20,443 bases of DNA. It comes from a virus. Below, in pieces: positions 1 through 7,738 of this stretch. Position numbers and translations under genes: made by a program. The DNA lies in IMG/VR virus record IMGVR_UViG_3300009466_000021, positions 1-20,443 of that record; one strand, 5' to 3'. A model generated the notes under the pieces. The model saw only the letters and a list, made by a program, of their open reading frames with translations. It searched no databases and was not told where the DNA came from. Position 1 is the stretch's first letter. Each line of letters opens with the position of its first letter.

Positions 1-1031
1 TGCCAGATCGGAAAATGCACAGTGGCCGATCCTCCTCGCACACCATTCTGTGTGCAACATCTAACTGTTGATTCAAATTTCTTCAGGAACGGAACTACAC
101 CTGTGTGTTGTACCTCTCCACCTCTTATCTTGGCGTTGATTCCTCTGATTCTACCAGCGTTGATACCGATGCCAGCACGACGTGCCACATATAGACCAAT
201 AGCCATATCAGTACTAAAGATGCTAGGAAGAGTGTCGTCACTGTCCACGAGAACACAACTTGCAAACTGTCTGATAGGTGTCCTAACACCCGCCATGACC
301 GGAGTCGGGATATTGATTTTGAAAGTTGAAATTGCATCATAATATTTTTTAACATAGGTCATCCTCTTGTTTTTTGGATAATTTTGAAAAAGTGTAGCGG
401 CGATCATCATATACATATCTTGAGGAGTTTCGTATAATTGCCCAGTGCTTCTGTCCTGTACAAGATATTTGTCCACAACCTGTCTTAATCCTGCATAAGC
501 AAAATTTAGATCTCTTTCTCGTTTAATCCAGGTGTTCATTTTTTTAATTTCTGTCTTATTATACCTTTCCACCACGCCTTTATCATATACACCAGACTTG
601 ATGTTTCTTAAAATTAATTTTAATAATGGAAGGTATTCGTACTGACCATGTGCCTCTTTCCTTATATCATATAGCAATAGTCGAGCCGCGGCATATTGAT
701 AGTTGGGATTTTCCAAAGTAGTCAGGTCATTGGCCGAACGCACCAAAACATTCTGTATGTCCTTGGAAGTGATACCATCATAAAATTGCAGGTTGGCATT
801 GATCTCTATCTGTGATGATGAGACACCGGAAAGTCCCTCACAGGCCTCTTCAACCACGAAATGAATTTTGTTGATATCTAATTCTTCTGTTCTGCCGTCT
901 CTCTTTTTGACTTTAATGGTAGATGTGTTTGTGTGTGTCATTATCTTATAGGTCTCATTGGAATTTTGTTTAAGTCTTGTATCCATATTTATCTGAATTT
1001 TTTTTTCTGGTGTTAAAATTGTTTTTGACAT
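1..1031 (-). CDS. nrdA: Ribonucleotide reductase class I, large (alpha) subunit, 3' part outside window
   Basis: This reads from an ATG at 1031 through the window edge, giving 343 residues of an enzyme normally about 750 long. It reduces ribonucleoside diphosphates to deoxy forms, feeding phage DNA synthesis in the cytoplasm with a beta subunit (NrdB) not seen here. An ATP-cone allosteric domain lies at about residues 38-130 (VKKRDGRTEELDINKI; then NPNYQYAAARLLLYDI). The start of the catalytic barrel follows: NIPTPVMAGVRTP, then RQFASCVLVDS, whose Cys259 matches the redox-active cysteine equivalent to E. coli C225, then ARRAGIGINAGRIRG. The first ~36 residues precede the ATP cone, and a second Met at residue 16 is an alternative start. 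No SD is visible, but a sigma70-like promoter sits just upstream. The family assignment is secure; only the C-terminal half and its remaining cysteines are unseen. Confidence 0.95.
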   Translation of the reverse strand, partial: MSKTILTPEKKIQINMDTRLKQNSNETYKIMTHTNTSTIKVKKRDGRTEELDINKIHFVVEEACEGLSGVSSSQIEINANLQFYDGITSKDIQNVLVRSANDLTTLENPNYQYAAARLLLYDIRKEAHGQYEYLPLLKLILRNIKSGVYDKGVVERYNKTEIKKMNTWIKRERDLNFAYAGLRQVVDKYLVQDRSTGQLYETPQDMYMMIAATLFQNYPKNKRMTYVKKYYDAISTFKINIPTPVMAGVRTPIRQFASCVLVDSDDTLPSIFSTDMAIGLYVARRAGIGINAGRIRGINAKIRGGEVQHTGVVPFLKKFESTVRCCTQNGVRGGSATVHFPIW

Positions 1032-1062
1032 ATCATATAATGTTTTTTTATTATTATATGCT

Positions 1063-1091
1063 ATTATAAAGAAAATAATAAAGGATGTCTA
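1063..1091 (-). promoter_or_regulatory. sigma70-type promoter for nrdA
   Basis: On the minus strand TAGACA (1086-1091) is followed by a 17-bp spacer and a perfect TATAAT (1063-1068). Transcription would start near 1056, leaving a leader of about 25 nt before the nrdA ATG. The box lies in the 100-bp gap between the tail fibre stop and nrdA and suits early or middle expression of a nucleotide metabolism gene. The rest of the gap is AT-rich, with no convincing terminator. Confidence 0.6.
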
Positions 1092-1131
1092 GATTTAATA
1101 TTTTTATTTCGTTATACAACTTTTGATAGAT

Positions 1132-2760
1132 CTATAACATTTCTGTTATTTGATAATCTAGGACAGCATCATTACCGGTATTTGACGTGTTATATAAAAC
1201 TCTAATAGTGTCATTGTTGGTATCACTATCCGAATCTGCTAAATCGGCAAACAGTGTAACCTCCATATCTGAATTTTCTTCATAACTATCGTTGTAAGAA
1301 ACAGAACTTCCAGCAACGTTGACACTAAAAGTTCCAGAACGATAATTTGAGCCTCTAGAAATTTTATATTTCATAGTTAAATTTTTTCCAGACTGAAGAT
1401 AAACTCGTATACCTGTAAATCCCGATACTGTGTTATCCGACAACGTTGTTGATTTAAATGCTCTTGTTTGTATTCCTGAACCATGAATATATTCCAGTGG
1501 TTTCACCGATGTTGATCTATTACCTTCAGCATCAAAAAAGTCTAGTTGTGAAACACATTCTTGGCCCTTGATAAAATTAATTATAGGATATGTTTCGGTA
1601 TTGTTTATATTTCCGTTGGCTAATCCGACCGTTCTAGAAAAATAGTTACTGAAACTAACAATGTTTCTCACATCACCGGTACCCGCATCGGCACCCGGAG
1701 AATATCCAAAAACTTTAATACCATTTTCATAGATGTTTGAAAAATTACTAAATGCTATTTGAACATTTTTTGGTCCAACATTGAGACCATTGGTGGATCC
1801 GTCAATTTGTTCTCCAATGAAAACTCCGATTCTTGCTTCTGAAAAATCACAATTTATTAATCTAATGTTAGATGAATTATAACTTAGGTCCACTAGTCTA
1901 GCAAATTTTGTAAATGTACATCCATCAAACAAGACATTTTTAGTATAATGTGTTTCGGCATCTGTACTTCTAACAGTTATACCTTTTGAAAAGGCGCTGT
2001 CGGCTCCACCTGCCGCATAAGATCCTATAAATTCACAATCAATAAATCTGACATTCGAAGCACAATCTAGACTCACACCACCATGACCTGTAGGATTTTC
2101 AAATGTTAATCCTTCACAAGTTATTTTTGTTGGAAGTTCAGCACTTGCGGTACCGATTGATAAATGTTCGTTGCCATCATTGTCGACGGTTTGTGCTACC
2201 GGACCAGACGCACTGGCCTGAACAATAATACTTTTGCCTTTGCCTTCGCCAACCAATTGGGCATAAGGCGGAATTTTTAATGTGTTAGAAATTCTATATG
2301 TGCCTGCAGGAAAAAATAATATTCTTCTACTTTGAGCATCGTCTTCGTCTACGATATCAGAATATAATTCATCTAATGCTCTCTGGATAGATGCTGTTGT
2401 CACAGACATATTTGCAATGGAATTATTTCCCACCGCGCCAAACGATTTCACAGAAACATAATCATCTAATCTTTCTTGTAAAGTTCTTATCGTTGGTGTG
2501 TTTACATTTGCACCTGTTAGAACAGTTCCGTCTTGTCTATATCCTTTGTAGATGTAATTTAGTGCCGCTGAAAATCCCGATGATCCTGCTGTAAGAATTT
2601 CTGTATTGCCCACCGCCGGAGCACCATCCGACACTGTACCATTTCCTATGAATAATCGTTGTTCATCAATAACCCAACCCAACTCGCCCGCGGCCAGTTG
2701 CGGCAAATCAATTGCTTTTCCACGTCTGTGCTGTATTCTACTAATTTGTACTATTGGCAT
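1132..2760 (-). CDS. Tail fibre / receptor-binding protein with pectate-lyase-like beta-helix
   Basis: 542 aa. Residues 1-58 (MPIVQISRIQHRRGKA, GELGWVIDEQRLFIGNG) form the short N-terminal module common to marine myovirus fibres, probably the attachment part. Residues ~95-190 match the start of the Pectate_lyase_3 fold: VKSFGAVGN, SIQRALDEL, ILFFPAGTYRISNTLKIPP, LVGEGKGKSII. A right-handed beta-helix follows (many N/S/F-rich turns such as VRFIDCEFIG and VLFDGCTFTKF), and a beta-rich C-terminal domain of ~110 aa would be the receptor-facing tip. It is a virion surface protein likely to bind, and perhaps trim, host envelope glycans; no catalytic residues can be assigned by eye, so enzymatic activity is uncertain. 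A perfect late promoter box ends 10 bp before its ATG, and there is no SD. Confidence 0.85.
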   Translation of the reverse strand: MPIVQISRIQHRRGKAIDLPQLAAGELGWVIDEQRLFIGNGTVSDGAPAVGNTEILTAGSSGFSAALNYIYKGYRQDGTVLTGANVNTPTIRTLQERLDDYVSVKSFGAVGNNSIANMSVTTASIQRALDELYSDIVDEDDAQSRRILFFPAGTYRISNTLKIPPYAQLVGEGKGKSIIVQASASGPVAQTVDNDGNEHLSIGTASAELPTKITCEGLTFENPTGHGGVSLDCASNVRFIDCEFIGSYAAGGADSAFSKGITVRSTDAETHYTKNVLFDGCTFTKFARLVDLSYNSSNIRLINCDFSEARIGVFIGEQIDGSTNGLNVGPKNVQIAFSNFSNIYENGIKVFGYSPGADAGTGDVRNIVSFSNYFSRTVGLANGNINNTETYPIINFIKGQECVSQLDFFDAEGNRSTSVKPLEYIHGSGIQTRAFKSTTLSDNTVSGFTGIRVYLQSGKNLTMKYKISRGSNYRSGTFSVNVAGSSVSYNDSYEENSDMEVTLFADLADSDSDTNNDTIRVLYNTSNTGNDAVLDYQITEML

Positions 2761-2770
2761 AATTTATTAC

Positions 2771-2778
2771 TATTTATA
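2771..2778 (-). promoter_or_regulatory. T4-type late promoter TATAAATA for the tail fibre
   Basis: The minus strand reads TAA (stop of the exonuclease gene) then TATAAATA then 10 nt and the fibre ATG at 2760. The box is a perfect match to the T4 late promoter core and to the NATAAATA consensus of T4-like cyanophages. Initiation normally falls 6-7 bp past the box, so the leader would be only ~3-5 nt. Confidence 0.75.
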
Positions 2779-3486
2779 TTAAAGTATGGACTTATAATAC
2801 TGCTCTACTCTGCGATACCATCGATCTGACCATTTGTCGTAGTCGTCTATTTCAAAGGTCTGGTACTCGTTTTTCTGTGTGCATATAAAGATACGACCCG
2901 TGCGTATGTCCGTGTCAAATAGTTTGTTGTGTGCCTCCGCATAGGCCACCAACTGTAGGAAATAGTCCTCTACCCACTCTGCCTTCTTTAATTTACGGGC
3001 CTGTTTGAAATCCATTATGGCAGGTGCACCGTTGTAAACGCCCGCAAGGTCTGTGGTGCCGGCATACAGTTCTGGATAGTAGAGATTGATCTCTGATCCC
3101 CATACTTCGTCCACACCTTTTAGACCGTGCTCAATGATCACATTGGCCATTGCGTGTGCTTTTTGTTGTATAAGGTTACTGCCAGGTGTGCGATCCTGCC
3201 CCAACACATGGCGCTCAAGGCTCTTGTGCATGACCGTTCCTATGTTGGCCGACTCTGTGGCTATCCTCTGTGCTTCCGCCTCTCCTACTCGCTTCCTCCA
3301 AGCGTGTAGGTGTGTCATGTCCTTGGTCTGTGACAGTATCGTTGTCACAGAAGGTACCTGACGACCATCCGGTGTGGCATAATGCCTGGATCCATTACGG
3401 GAGACACGCTCTATCTCACTGTATGGATATTTTTTTACCAGGGAGATACCCTTATTTTTTAATATGTCTTCTGGCAGTTTCATCAT
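2779..3486 (-). CDS. PD-(D/E)XK exonuclease, RecB/MGME1-like
   Basis: 235 aa from ATG 3486 (a second ATG follows at 3483); the reading frame is open further upstream but would overlap the radical SAM gene by 55 bp. Catalytic signature, numbered from 3486: GTVMHK with His87, Glu122 in SEINLYY, Asp136 in AGTTDLAG, Asp149-x-Lys151 in IMDFKQARK, and the RecB-type QLVAYA motif near residue 168. This is the RecB/Cas4/MGME1 branch of the fold, which digests linear or single-stranded DNA ends. In a T4-like phage it probably acts in host DNA breakdown, recombination or end processing; I infer this role from the fold. It starts 11 bp after the radical SAM stop, so it is probably co-transcribed with it. 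The upstream SD is weak. By eye it is richer in GC than its neighbours. Confidence 0.85.
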   Translation of the reverse strand: MMKLPEDILKNKGISLVKKYPYSEIERVSRNGSRHYATPDGRQVPSVTTILSQTKDMTHLHAWRKRVGEAEAQRIATESANIGTVMHKSLERHVLGQDRTPGSNLIQQKAHAMANVIIEHGLKGVDEVWGSEINLYYPELYAGTTDLAGVYNGAPAIMDFKQARKLKKAEWVEDYFLQLVAYAEAHNKLFDTDIRTGRIFICTQKNEYQTFEIDDYDKWSDRWYRRVEQYYKSIL

Positions 3487-3497
3487 AATATTATATA

Positions 3498-4784
3498 CTA
3501 ACCAACGGCTTTTGTCAAAGCAGTTTCTAGTTCTGGCAACAGTTGTCTCCAAGTGGTGCGGCCTCTATGGGCGTCCAATCTATCATTGTATTTTATAAAA
3601 CACTCTTGTAGATATTTTTCTGTGTCTTTGTCCAGTGTGTTCTTCCTCAAATTTTCTATTTGATTTTTATAAAGAGTTATTATTGATTTGTAATTTTCAA
3701 ATGAATCAATTTTCTGTTCCAATTTGTCTGCCACTTTCGATCTGTATTCGCTTGGCGCTATATCATAGTTACAGATACGTGGATACCAGACCTGGGCCAG
3801 CCAAGATACATCAAAACTATTCCCCCATTCACCGTCAGCAAAATCCACAAACCACTCCAGCATCTCATCCAACTGATCTATGTTCAATAGTTGTATGGCT
3901 GGGCTGAACACAATTTTTCCATTGTTGTGTTGATTTAGTAAAGATTTATAGATATTTAAATTTTCTTTTATCTTGTTAAAATTGCTGGGATATCTAATAT
4001 ATTCTGTCCTCTCACCAATGCCGTCTATGCTGGCCCATATGGTCCAACTTTTTAATTTGGGCAATCTTTCCAGCATCTTGGGATGAGTGTTGGTAAGATT
4101 CGTTACTATGGTAAATTGTTTTTCTTTGAGAGTACCTTGCTGATCACAATGATCAAATAATTCATAGAACTCGGGGATGACTGTGGGCTCACCTCCTATA
4201 ACTGTCAACTGAGTTATGTTTTCACTGACGAAAGAACTTAATTTGTTTTTGTTCTTTTCGTTCTCAAACCATTTATATTCTACGGAAAGGTTATTGGTCC
4301 AGTTGTTGACATTGCCACTTTGTTTGACCACCCAACTTAAAAAATCTTTATCCTGCTCCCCAATTTCTAATAGTTCTTTGCCTACCTGATTGGAATAGTT
4401 CTGTGAACACATCCTACATTTTAGATTACATACATTTCCGTAATGCAGTTCCATAGAGCTGGGCATCACAGATACTCGTCCGTCTGATTCTGTGTTGTTA
4501 AAATTTTGTTCTTTGTCTGCTGTGGATCTCATAGATGCATATCCTCTAGACTCCTGTTCCATGCATTTTCTACATTCTGTTACTTCCTCCCCGCGTATCA
4601 TTTTGAGTCGAGTGTTTCGCACGTGCTCGCTGTTCCACACGTTTTCCAATGACGTGTCGTTGACATGATAACGATTCCCTGCGTGGTTGTTGATGTTATC
4701 ATTGGTGGCACAACAGAAACGTAAACTGCCACTCATGTGAATGTATTGGTGATCCCATAATTTAGAACAATAGGTTTTACTCAT
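3498..4784 (-). CDS. Radical SAM protein with N-terminal twitch/SPASM-like domain
   Basis: 428 aa from ATG 4784; an in-frame GTG at 4793 is the longer option. The radical SAM cluster motif CxxxCxxC is CNLKCRMC at residues 119-126, followed by GGEPT (SAM-binding GGE motif) and SIDG. Unusually, the cysteines of the auxiliary cluster come first: CSKLWDHQYIHMSGSLRFCC (residues 6-25), then SLENVWNS and CRKC (71-74). This order is that of the N-terminal-twitch radical SAM family found widely in marine phages. The enzyme would cleave S-adenosylmethionine to make a 5'-deoxyadenosyl radical; its substrate is unknown. Its start codon overlaps the end of a second radical SAM gene by 8 nt (ATGAGTAA), so the two are translationally coupled and probably work in one pathway. 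Confidence 0.85.
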   Translation of the reverse strand: MSKTYCSKLWDHQYIHMSGSLRFCCATNDNINNHAGNRYHVNDTSLENVWNSEHVRNTRLKMIRGEEVTECRKCMEQESRGYASMRSTADKEQNFNNTESDGRVSVMPSSMELHYGNVCNLKCRMCSQNYSNQVGKELLEIGEQDKDFLSWVVKQSGNVNNWTNNLSVEYKWFENEKNKNKLSSFVSENITQLTVIGGEPTVIPEFYELFDHCDQQGTLKEKQFTIVTNLTNTHPKMLERLPKLKSWTIWASIDGIGERTEYIRYPSNFNKIKENLNIYKSLLNQHNNGKIVFSPAIQLLNIDQLDEMLEWFVDFADGEWGNSFDVSWLAQVWYPRICNYDIAPSEYRSKVADKLEQKIDSFENYKSIITLYKNQIENLRKNTLDKDTEKYLQECFIKYNDRLDAHRGRTTWRQLLPELETALTKAVG

Positions 4785-5850
4785 ATTTTCCACACACGTT
4801 TTGACAAGTCACCAAACGATAGTCTTGTTGCTGTCCTATAATGCCTTTCCATATTTCTTTAAAATACTGCCCATTTAAAATTTCTTCCAGACTGCTATAT
4901 TTTATATTGACGCTGTTGTAATCTTTAATTATATTTTTACTTTCGTGGATTTTTAAATCTCCTAACCAACAACAAGGACTTACATTGCCATTAGCGTGTA
5001 AAAATATTTCAACATTGTGTTTCATAAAAGAATTACATACAATTTTTGTCGAATTTTTTTTAATATCTTTTACTTTTATATCTTTGGTATTGTTAACATT
5101 CAACACTTTCTCAACTGGCGGGTTTTCTATATCTTTTACTTTTATATCTCTGGTATTGTTAACATTCAACACTTTTTCAACCGATGGTTTTTCTAAGTCA
5201 TATCCGTCTACTTTTATTTTTGTTTTTTCGATCCAATTTCCATCAGAATCAAAATCATTCCACCTTGTAGTTGTTTTTTTGTTGAAAGATTTAAAACCCA
5301 TTTTTTCACTTAATTGTTTGGCCAAATCTACTTGATGTTGGTTATGTTTAAAAACTAAAAAATCCCATTGTGCGTGGCCGCCTGATTTTATAAAACTTTC
5401 GGCGTTAGACATCAATTTACCCCATTTAACATTTCTTCTATATAGATGATTTGTGTCTTCGAGCCCATCAATTGAAAAAATAATATCTACTCCAATTTTT
5501 GCCATTTCTTTATAAAATTCTTCACTTCTGGCCCCTCCGTTGGTGTTAATACTTAACTTTATTTTTTTATTTTTGCTCCTGATAAAATCATAAATTTCAG
5601 CACAGTCCGGATTCATGGTTCCATCTCCTAAATTACCACAGGACCTAAATATTCTTAAATTGCTTATTATTTTTTCTCCAATCTTATGTTTAATATCATT
5701 CAAAGTTGTATGACTATTATTTGTTAGATCTTTTAACAGATTTTGATTGCTATCAAACCTTGCACACATTGGACAAGCGGCATTACAAAAATTAGAAAGT
5801 TCTGCGTTGATATGAGTTATGTTGTCGATTGAAATATAAGGAGTAGACAC
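4777..5850 (-). CDS. Radical SAM/SPASM-type enzyme
   Basis: 357 aa from a GTG at 5850, 14 bp after the upstream stop; no ATG is available nearby. Residues 22-29 carry CNAACPMC, the 4Fe-4S site that binds SAM; GDGTMNPDC (core strand 2 region), INTNGG and SIDGLED follow as in radical SAM cores. The C-terminal part has LHANGNVSPCCWLGD, SLEEILNG and CQNVCG, the layout of a SPASM/twitch auxiliary cluster. Substrate unknown. A linker of about 44 residues (219-262) is a 22-residue unit repeated twice; see the repeat entry. It shares an overlapping junction with the next radical SAM gene. Both would act in the cytoplasm; a peptide, sugar or nucleotide substrate are all possible. Confidence 0.85.
   Translation of the reverse strand: MSTPYISIDNITHINAELSNFCNAACPMCARFDSNQNLLKDLTNNSHTTLNDIKHKIGEKIISNLRIFRSCGNLGDGTMNPDCAEIYDFIRSKNKKIKLSINTNGGARSEEFYKEMAKIGVDIIFSIDGLEDTNHLYRRNVKWGKLMSNAESFIKSGGHAQWDFLVFKHNQHQVDLAKQLSEKMGFKSFNKKTTTRWNDFDSDGNWIEKTKIKVDGYDLEKPSVEKVLNVNNTRDIKVKDIENPPVEKVLNVNNTKDIKVKDIKKNSTKIVCNSFMKHNVEIFLHANGNVSPCCWLGDLKIHESKNIIKDYNSVNIKYSSLEEILNGQYFKEIWKGIIGQQQDYRLVTCQNVCGKYE
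5063..5194 (-). repeat. In-frame 66-bp tandem duplication inside a radical SAM gene
   Basis: Two adjacent 66-bp units (5063-5128 and 5129-5194) differ at 6 positions (60/66 identical). Each encodes 22 residues containing VEKVLNVNNT and DIKVKDI. The unit length is a multiple of three, so the frame is kept and the linker between the core and the C-terminal cluster domain is lengthened. The high identity suggests a recent slippage event. Confidence 0.95.
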
Positions 5851-5864
5851 TATTGTAATTATAA

Positions 5865-6224
5865 TTATTGTCTACGTTTTAATGCTGATTGGGCCATCTT
5901 CTTAACTGTGTCCGTGGAACCTTGATTGTCATAATCCATGGGTGCATCTTTGGCCATTTCTTTTTCGGTCTTTAAAATAATCTTTTCTTGATTGAAATCA
6001 TTCACCACACTTTTAAGAGCATCCGATTCGTCATACATGGATTTGAATAGTTCATAATTGAATTGCGGATATCCGGTATTTTTTATTATCTGCTCCAGGG
6101 CGGCGAAACTTATTTCTGCTGTCTGTTCGGCATCATTCGCATCTCCTCGGATTCCGTTGAGAGTATTGATGACTGCAGATTGAAGTTCCACTGTCTTGCT
6201 GTCTTGGAATTCAAAGAACCTCAC
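5865..6224 (-). CDS. Small conserved phage protein of unknown function
   Basis: 119 aa, starting at a GTG at 6224 with a good SD (AGGGAGA, 7-8 nt upstream) that lies in the last codons of the preceding gene. It begins MRFFEFQDSKTVELQSAVIN and ends in a basic tail (KKMAQSALKRRQ). The sequence is largely helical and charged, with no Cys and no membrane segment. The N-terminal MRFFEF start resembles small proteins I recall from marine T4-like phages; I cannot give it a function. It sits 4 bp after the 285-aa coiled-coil gene and 14 bp before the radical SAM pair, so it is probably part of one transcript. Confidence 0.7.
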   Translation of the reverse strand: MRFFEFQDSKTVELQSAVINTLNGIRGDANDAEQTAEISFAALEQIIKNTGYPQFNYELFKSMYDESDALKSVVNDFNQEKIILKTEKEMAKDAPMDYDNQGSTDTVKKMAQSALKRRQ

Positions 6225-6228
6225 GGGA

Positions 6229-7086
6229 TTATCTCCCTTTTGATTTTGATGATAATTTGGAAATTATTCTTGATGTGGTTTCAAATACTTCTCGAGATTC
6301 TCTTTTCTCTCTGCCTTCGGGCTCTGTACCGCCGGCGTTGGCATCTGTGGCACCAAACTCGTCTTCACTACCTGTATCTAAGTTCATAGAATCTAAATCT
6401 GTGTCCAGGCTATCTGTTGGTTCTTCCTGTCCCATGGGGTCGGATTCCGTTTCTTCTCCGGTCAATATTCTCACACCACTTTCTAGATCTTGTCTTGTCT
6501 GAGTCAATGTTGCTTCTGCTGATTCTATGGCTGGTTGAATTTTTGCGATGAAGGCATCTGCCTTGTCAGCACCCATCTCATCTCTGATCCTGTCTGCCAA
6601 TTCCAGCATGCCTTCTGTCTTCATTGACGCAAGGTCTTCCAGGTAACCTGTCACCTTGTCCATCATGTCTTTGGCGGCAAGGATTAATTCTGACTGTTGT
6701 TCTATTCCCTCAGCAACTTCCGTGGTCACTAGGTCTCCAATGATCTCTTTTTTCTCTTTGTCTTGTAGAGTTGGAATATTCTGAATTTTTTTCACTATTG
6801 TTTTGGTCTTTGGATCTGTTTTCAACTCACCTGTGCCATATTCCTTTATCGCTTGATTGACCACATCCAGCATTGCTTGTGACTTTTGATAATTTTCGTT
6901 GTTTAACTCTTTTCCAAAGTGGGTGTTATCTGTGATTGTATGAATTTTGGTTCTGATATGATTTGCTAGATCTTCTAAATTTTCTAAAGTCATTCCAGAA
7001 AGATTCATTGTTTGTCCAAAACGAGATTGAAACTCTTTTAGTAGTCCTTCAACGGTGACTTTTTTTGTCAGATCAGATGCTTTCAT
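6229..7086 (-). CDS. Conserved marine T4-like phage protein, helical with acidic tail
   Basis: 285 aa from ATG 7086 with SD GAGGAA in the end of the previous gene (2-bp gap). It is almost entirely alpha-helical with coiled-coil character: LKEFQSRFGQTMNLSGMTLE, then NENYQKSQAMLDVVNQAIKE, then ILAAKDMMDKVTGYLEDLAS and LADRIRDEMGADKADAF, ending in an Asp/Glu/Gly-rich low-complexity stretch (~residues 215-262) and a basic tail. The middle part resembles proteins I recall from T4-like cyanophages, where it is either hypothetical or described as a virion protein; that is memory, not a search. The acidic segment and coiled coils would suit a head core/scaffold or virion internal protein, but this is inference. 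Confidence 0.75.
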   Translation of the reverse strand: MKASDLTKKVTVEGLLKEFQSRFGQTMNLSGMTLENLEDLANHIRTKIHTITDNTHFGKELNNENYQKSQAMLDVVNQAIKEYGTGELKTDPKTKTIVKKIQNIPTLQDKEKKEIIGDLVTTEVAEGIEQQSELILAAKDMMDKVTGYLEDLASMKTEGMLELADRIRDEMGADKADAFIAKIQPAIESAEATLTQTRQDLESGVRILTGEETESDPMGQEEPTDSLDTDLDSMNLDTGSEDEFGATDANAGGTEPEGREKRESREVFETTSRIISKLSSKSKGR

Positions 7087-7088
7087 TT

Positions 7089-7388
7089 TTATATTTCCTC
7101 TTGCGTTTCAATTGTTTTTGTTATGTTGTTTTCGGTATTGTAAGCATCGTTGTTTGCCTTATAATTTGTTTCGAACCAATTATTAAATTCATCAAATGTC
7201 GCTTTGTCTTGCCAATCATTGATGTATTTCGCTGTTATCATATTACTTTCGTCTAGTTCTACTTCTCTCACTAACTGCAATTTTCCGGCTTTTTTATAAC
7301 TTTCCAGTTTTGCTTTTAATTCCGGAGTAACTGTGTAGTACCTTTGTGTGCCACGTGGCATTTTGAATGTTGTTGTTACTCTATACAT
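7089..7388 (-). CDS. Small phage protein, tandem paralogue B
   Basis: 99 aa from ATG 7388 with SD GAGGAG 9 nt upstream in the 6-bp gap and tail of the preceding gene. It aligns with the gene just upstream (7395-7709): FKMPRGTQRYY against WQIPAGKKRFY, the GK following, an IT-K strand pair, then FNNWFETNYKANNDAYNTEN against FFSWFSDKYGEQKKQYEQEN, and an acidic end. This order of conserved blocks over the whole length indicates duplication. It has no Cys and no membrane segment; the mixed beta/alpha pattern suggests a small globular fold. Function unknown. The shared late promoter hints at a virion or late role. Confidence 0.75.
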   Translation of the reverse strand: MYRVTTTFKMPRGTQRYYTVTPELKAKLESYKKAGKLQLVREVELDESNMITAKYINDWQDKATFDEFNNWFETNYKANNDAYNTENNITKTIETQEEI

Positions 7389-7394
7389 TGTTGT

Positions 7395-7709
7395 TTACTC
7401 CTCTATTTCTACAGTTTTAGAATATTTAATGTTATTTTCTTGTTCATACTGTTTTTTCTGTTCTCCGTACTTATCAGAAAACCAGGAAAAAAAACTATCA
7501 GCATCTTCAGAATCGTTCCATATGGTTTTTAAAGTTATAATGTCACCATCATCAGAAGTATCCACATTTTTATGTGCTATTACCTTTCCAATATTGAGAT
7601 AATCTCTGAATCTAGTTCTTATATCCATCATCTTATCTTGATCATGGGCATAAAAACGCTTCTTTCCTGCAGGAATCTGCCAAGTTTCATTAATAATTGT
7701 TTTAGCCAT
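7395..7709 (-). CDS. Small phage protein, tandem paralogue A
   Basis: 104 aa from ATG 7709. It is the first gene after a late promoter box (AATAAATA, 7719-7726) that ends 9 bp before the ATG; no SD is present. Visible blocks are TWQIPAGKKRFYAHDQDKM, ITLKTIWNDSEDADSFFSWF and YEQENNIKYSKTVEIEE, which line up with paralogue B directly downstream (6-bp gap). The paralogue has its own SD, so A may be read from a near-leaderless mRNA while B depends on ribosome binding. Function unknown; the late promoter suggests assembly or structure. Confidence 0.75.
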   Translation of the reverse strand: MAKTIINETWQIPAGKKRFYAHDQDKMMDIRTRFRDYLNIGKVIAHKNVDTSDDGDIITLKTIWNDSEDADSFFSWFSDKYGEQKKQYEQENNIKYSKTVEIEE

Positions 7710-7718
7710 ATTACGATG

Positions 7719-7726
7719 TATTTATT
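7719..7726 (-). promoter_or_regulatory. T4-type late promoter box AATAAATA
   Basis: AATAAATA on the minus strand fits the NATAAATA late consensus. It sits in the 29-bp gap between the 167-aa gene and paralogue A, 9 bp from the ATG at 7709. The geometry matches the box before the tail fibre (10 bp) and the plus-strand box at 17230 (8 bp). Confidence 0.55.
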
Positions 7727-7738
7727 ATCAATGTTGTG

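Noticed and set aside
22-342. Plus-strand 106-aa reading frame
   Set aside because: It is antisense to the clearly coding nrdA frame and has no protein-like motif.
986-993. GATAAATA late box on the minus strand
   Set aside because: It lies inside the nrdA coding sequence (codons 13-16) with no gene start in range, apart from an internal Met; best read as chance.
1126-1135. ATAGATCTAT palindrome at the tail fibre stop codon
   Set aside because: Too short, without a T tract, and partly coding; no support as a terminator.
4985-5335. Plus-strand 116-aa reading frame with a repeated hydrophobic sequence
   Set aside because: It is the antisense of the duplicated radical SAM linker; the hydrophobic repeat is a by-product of AT-rich codons.
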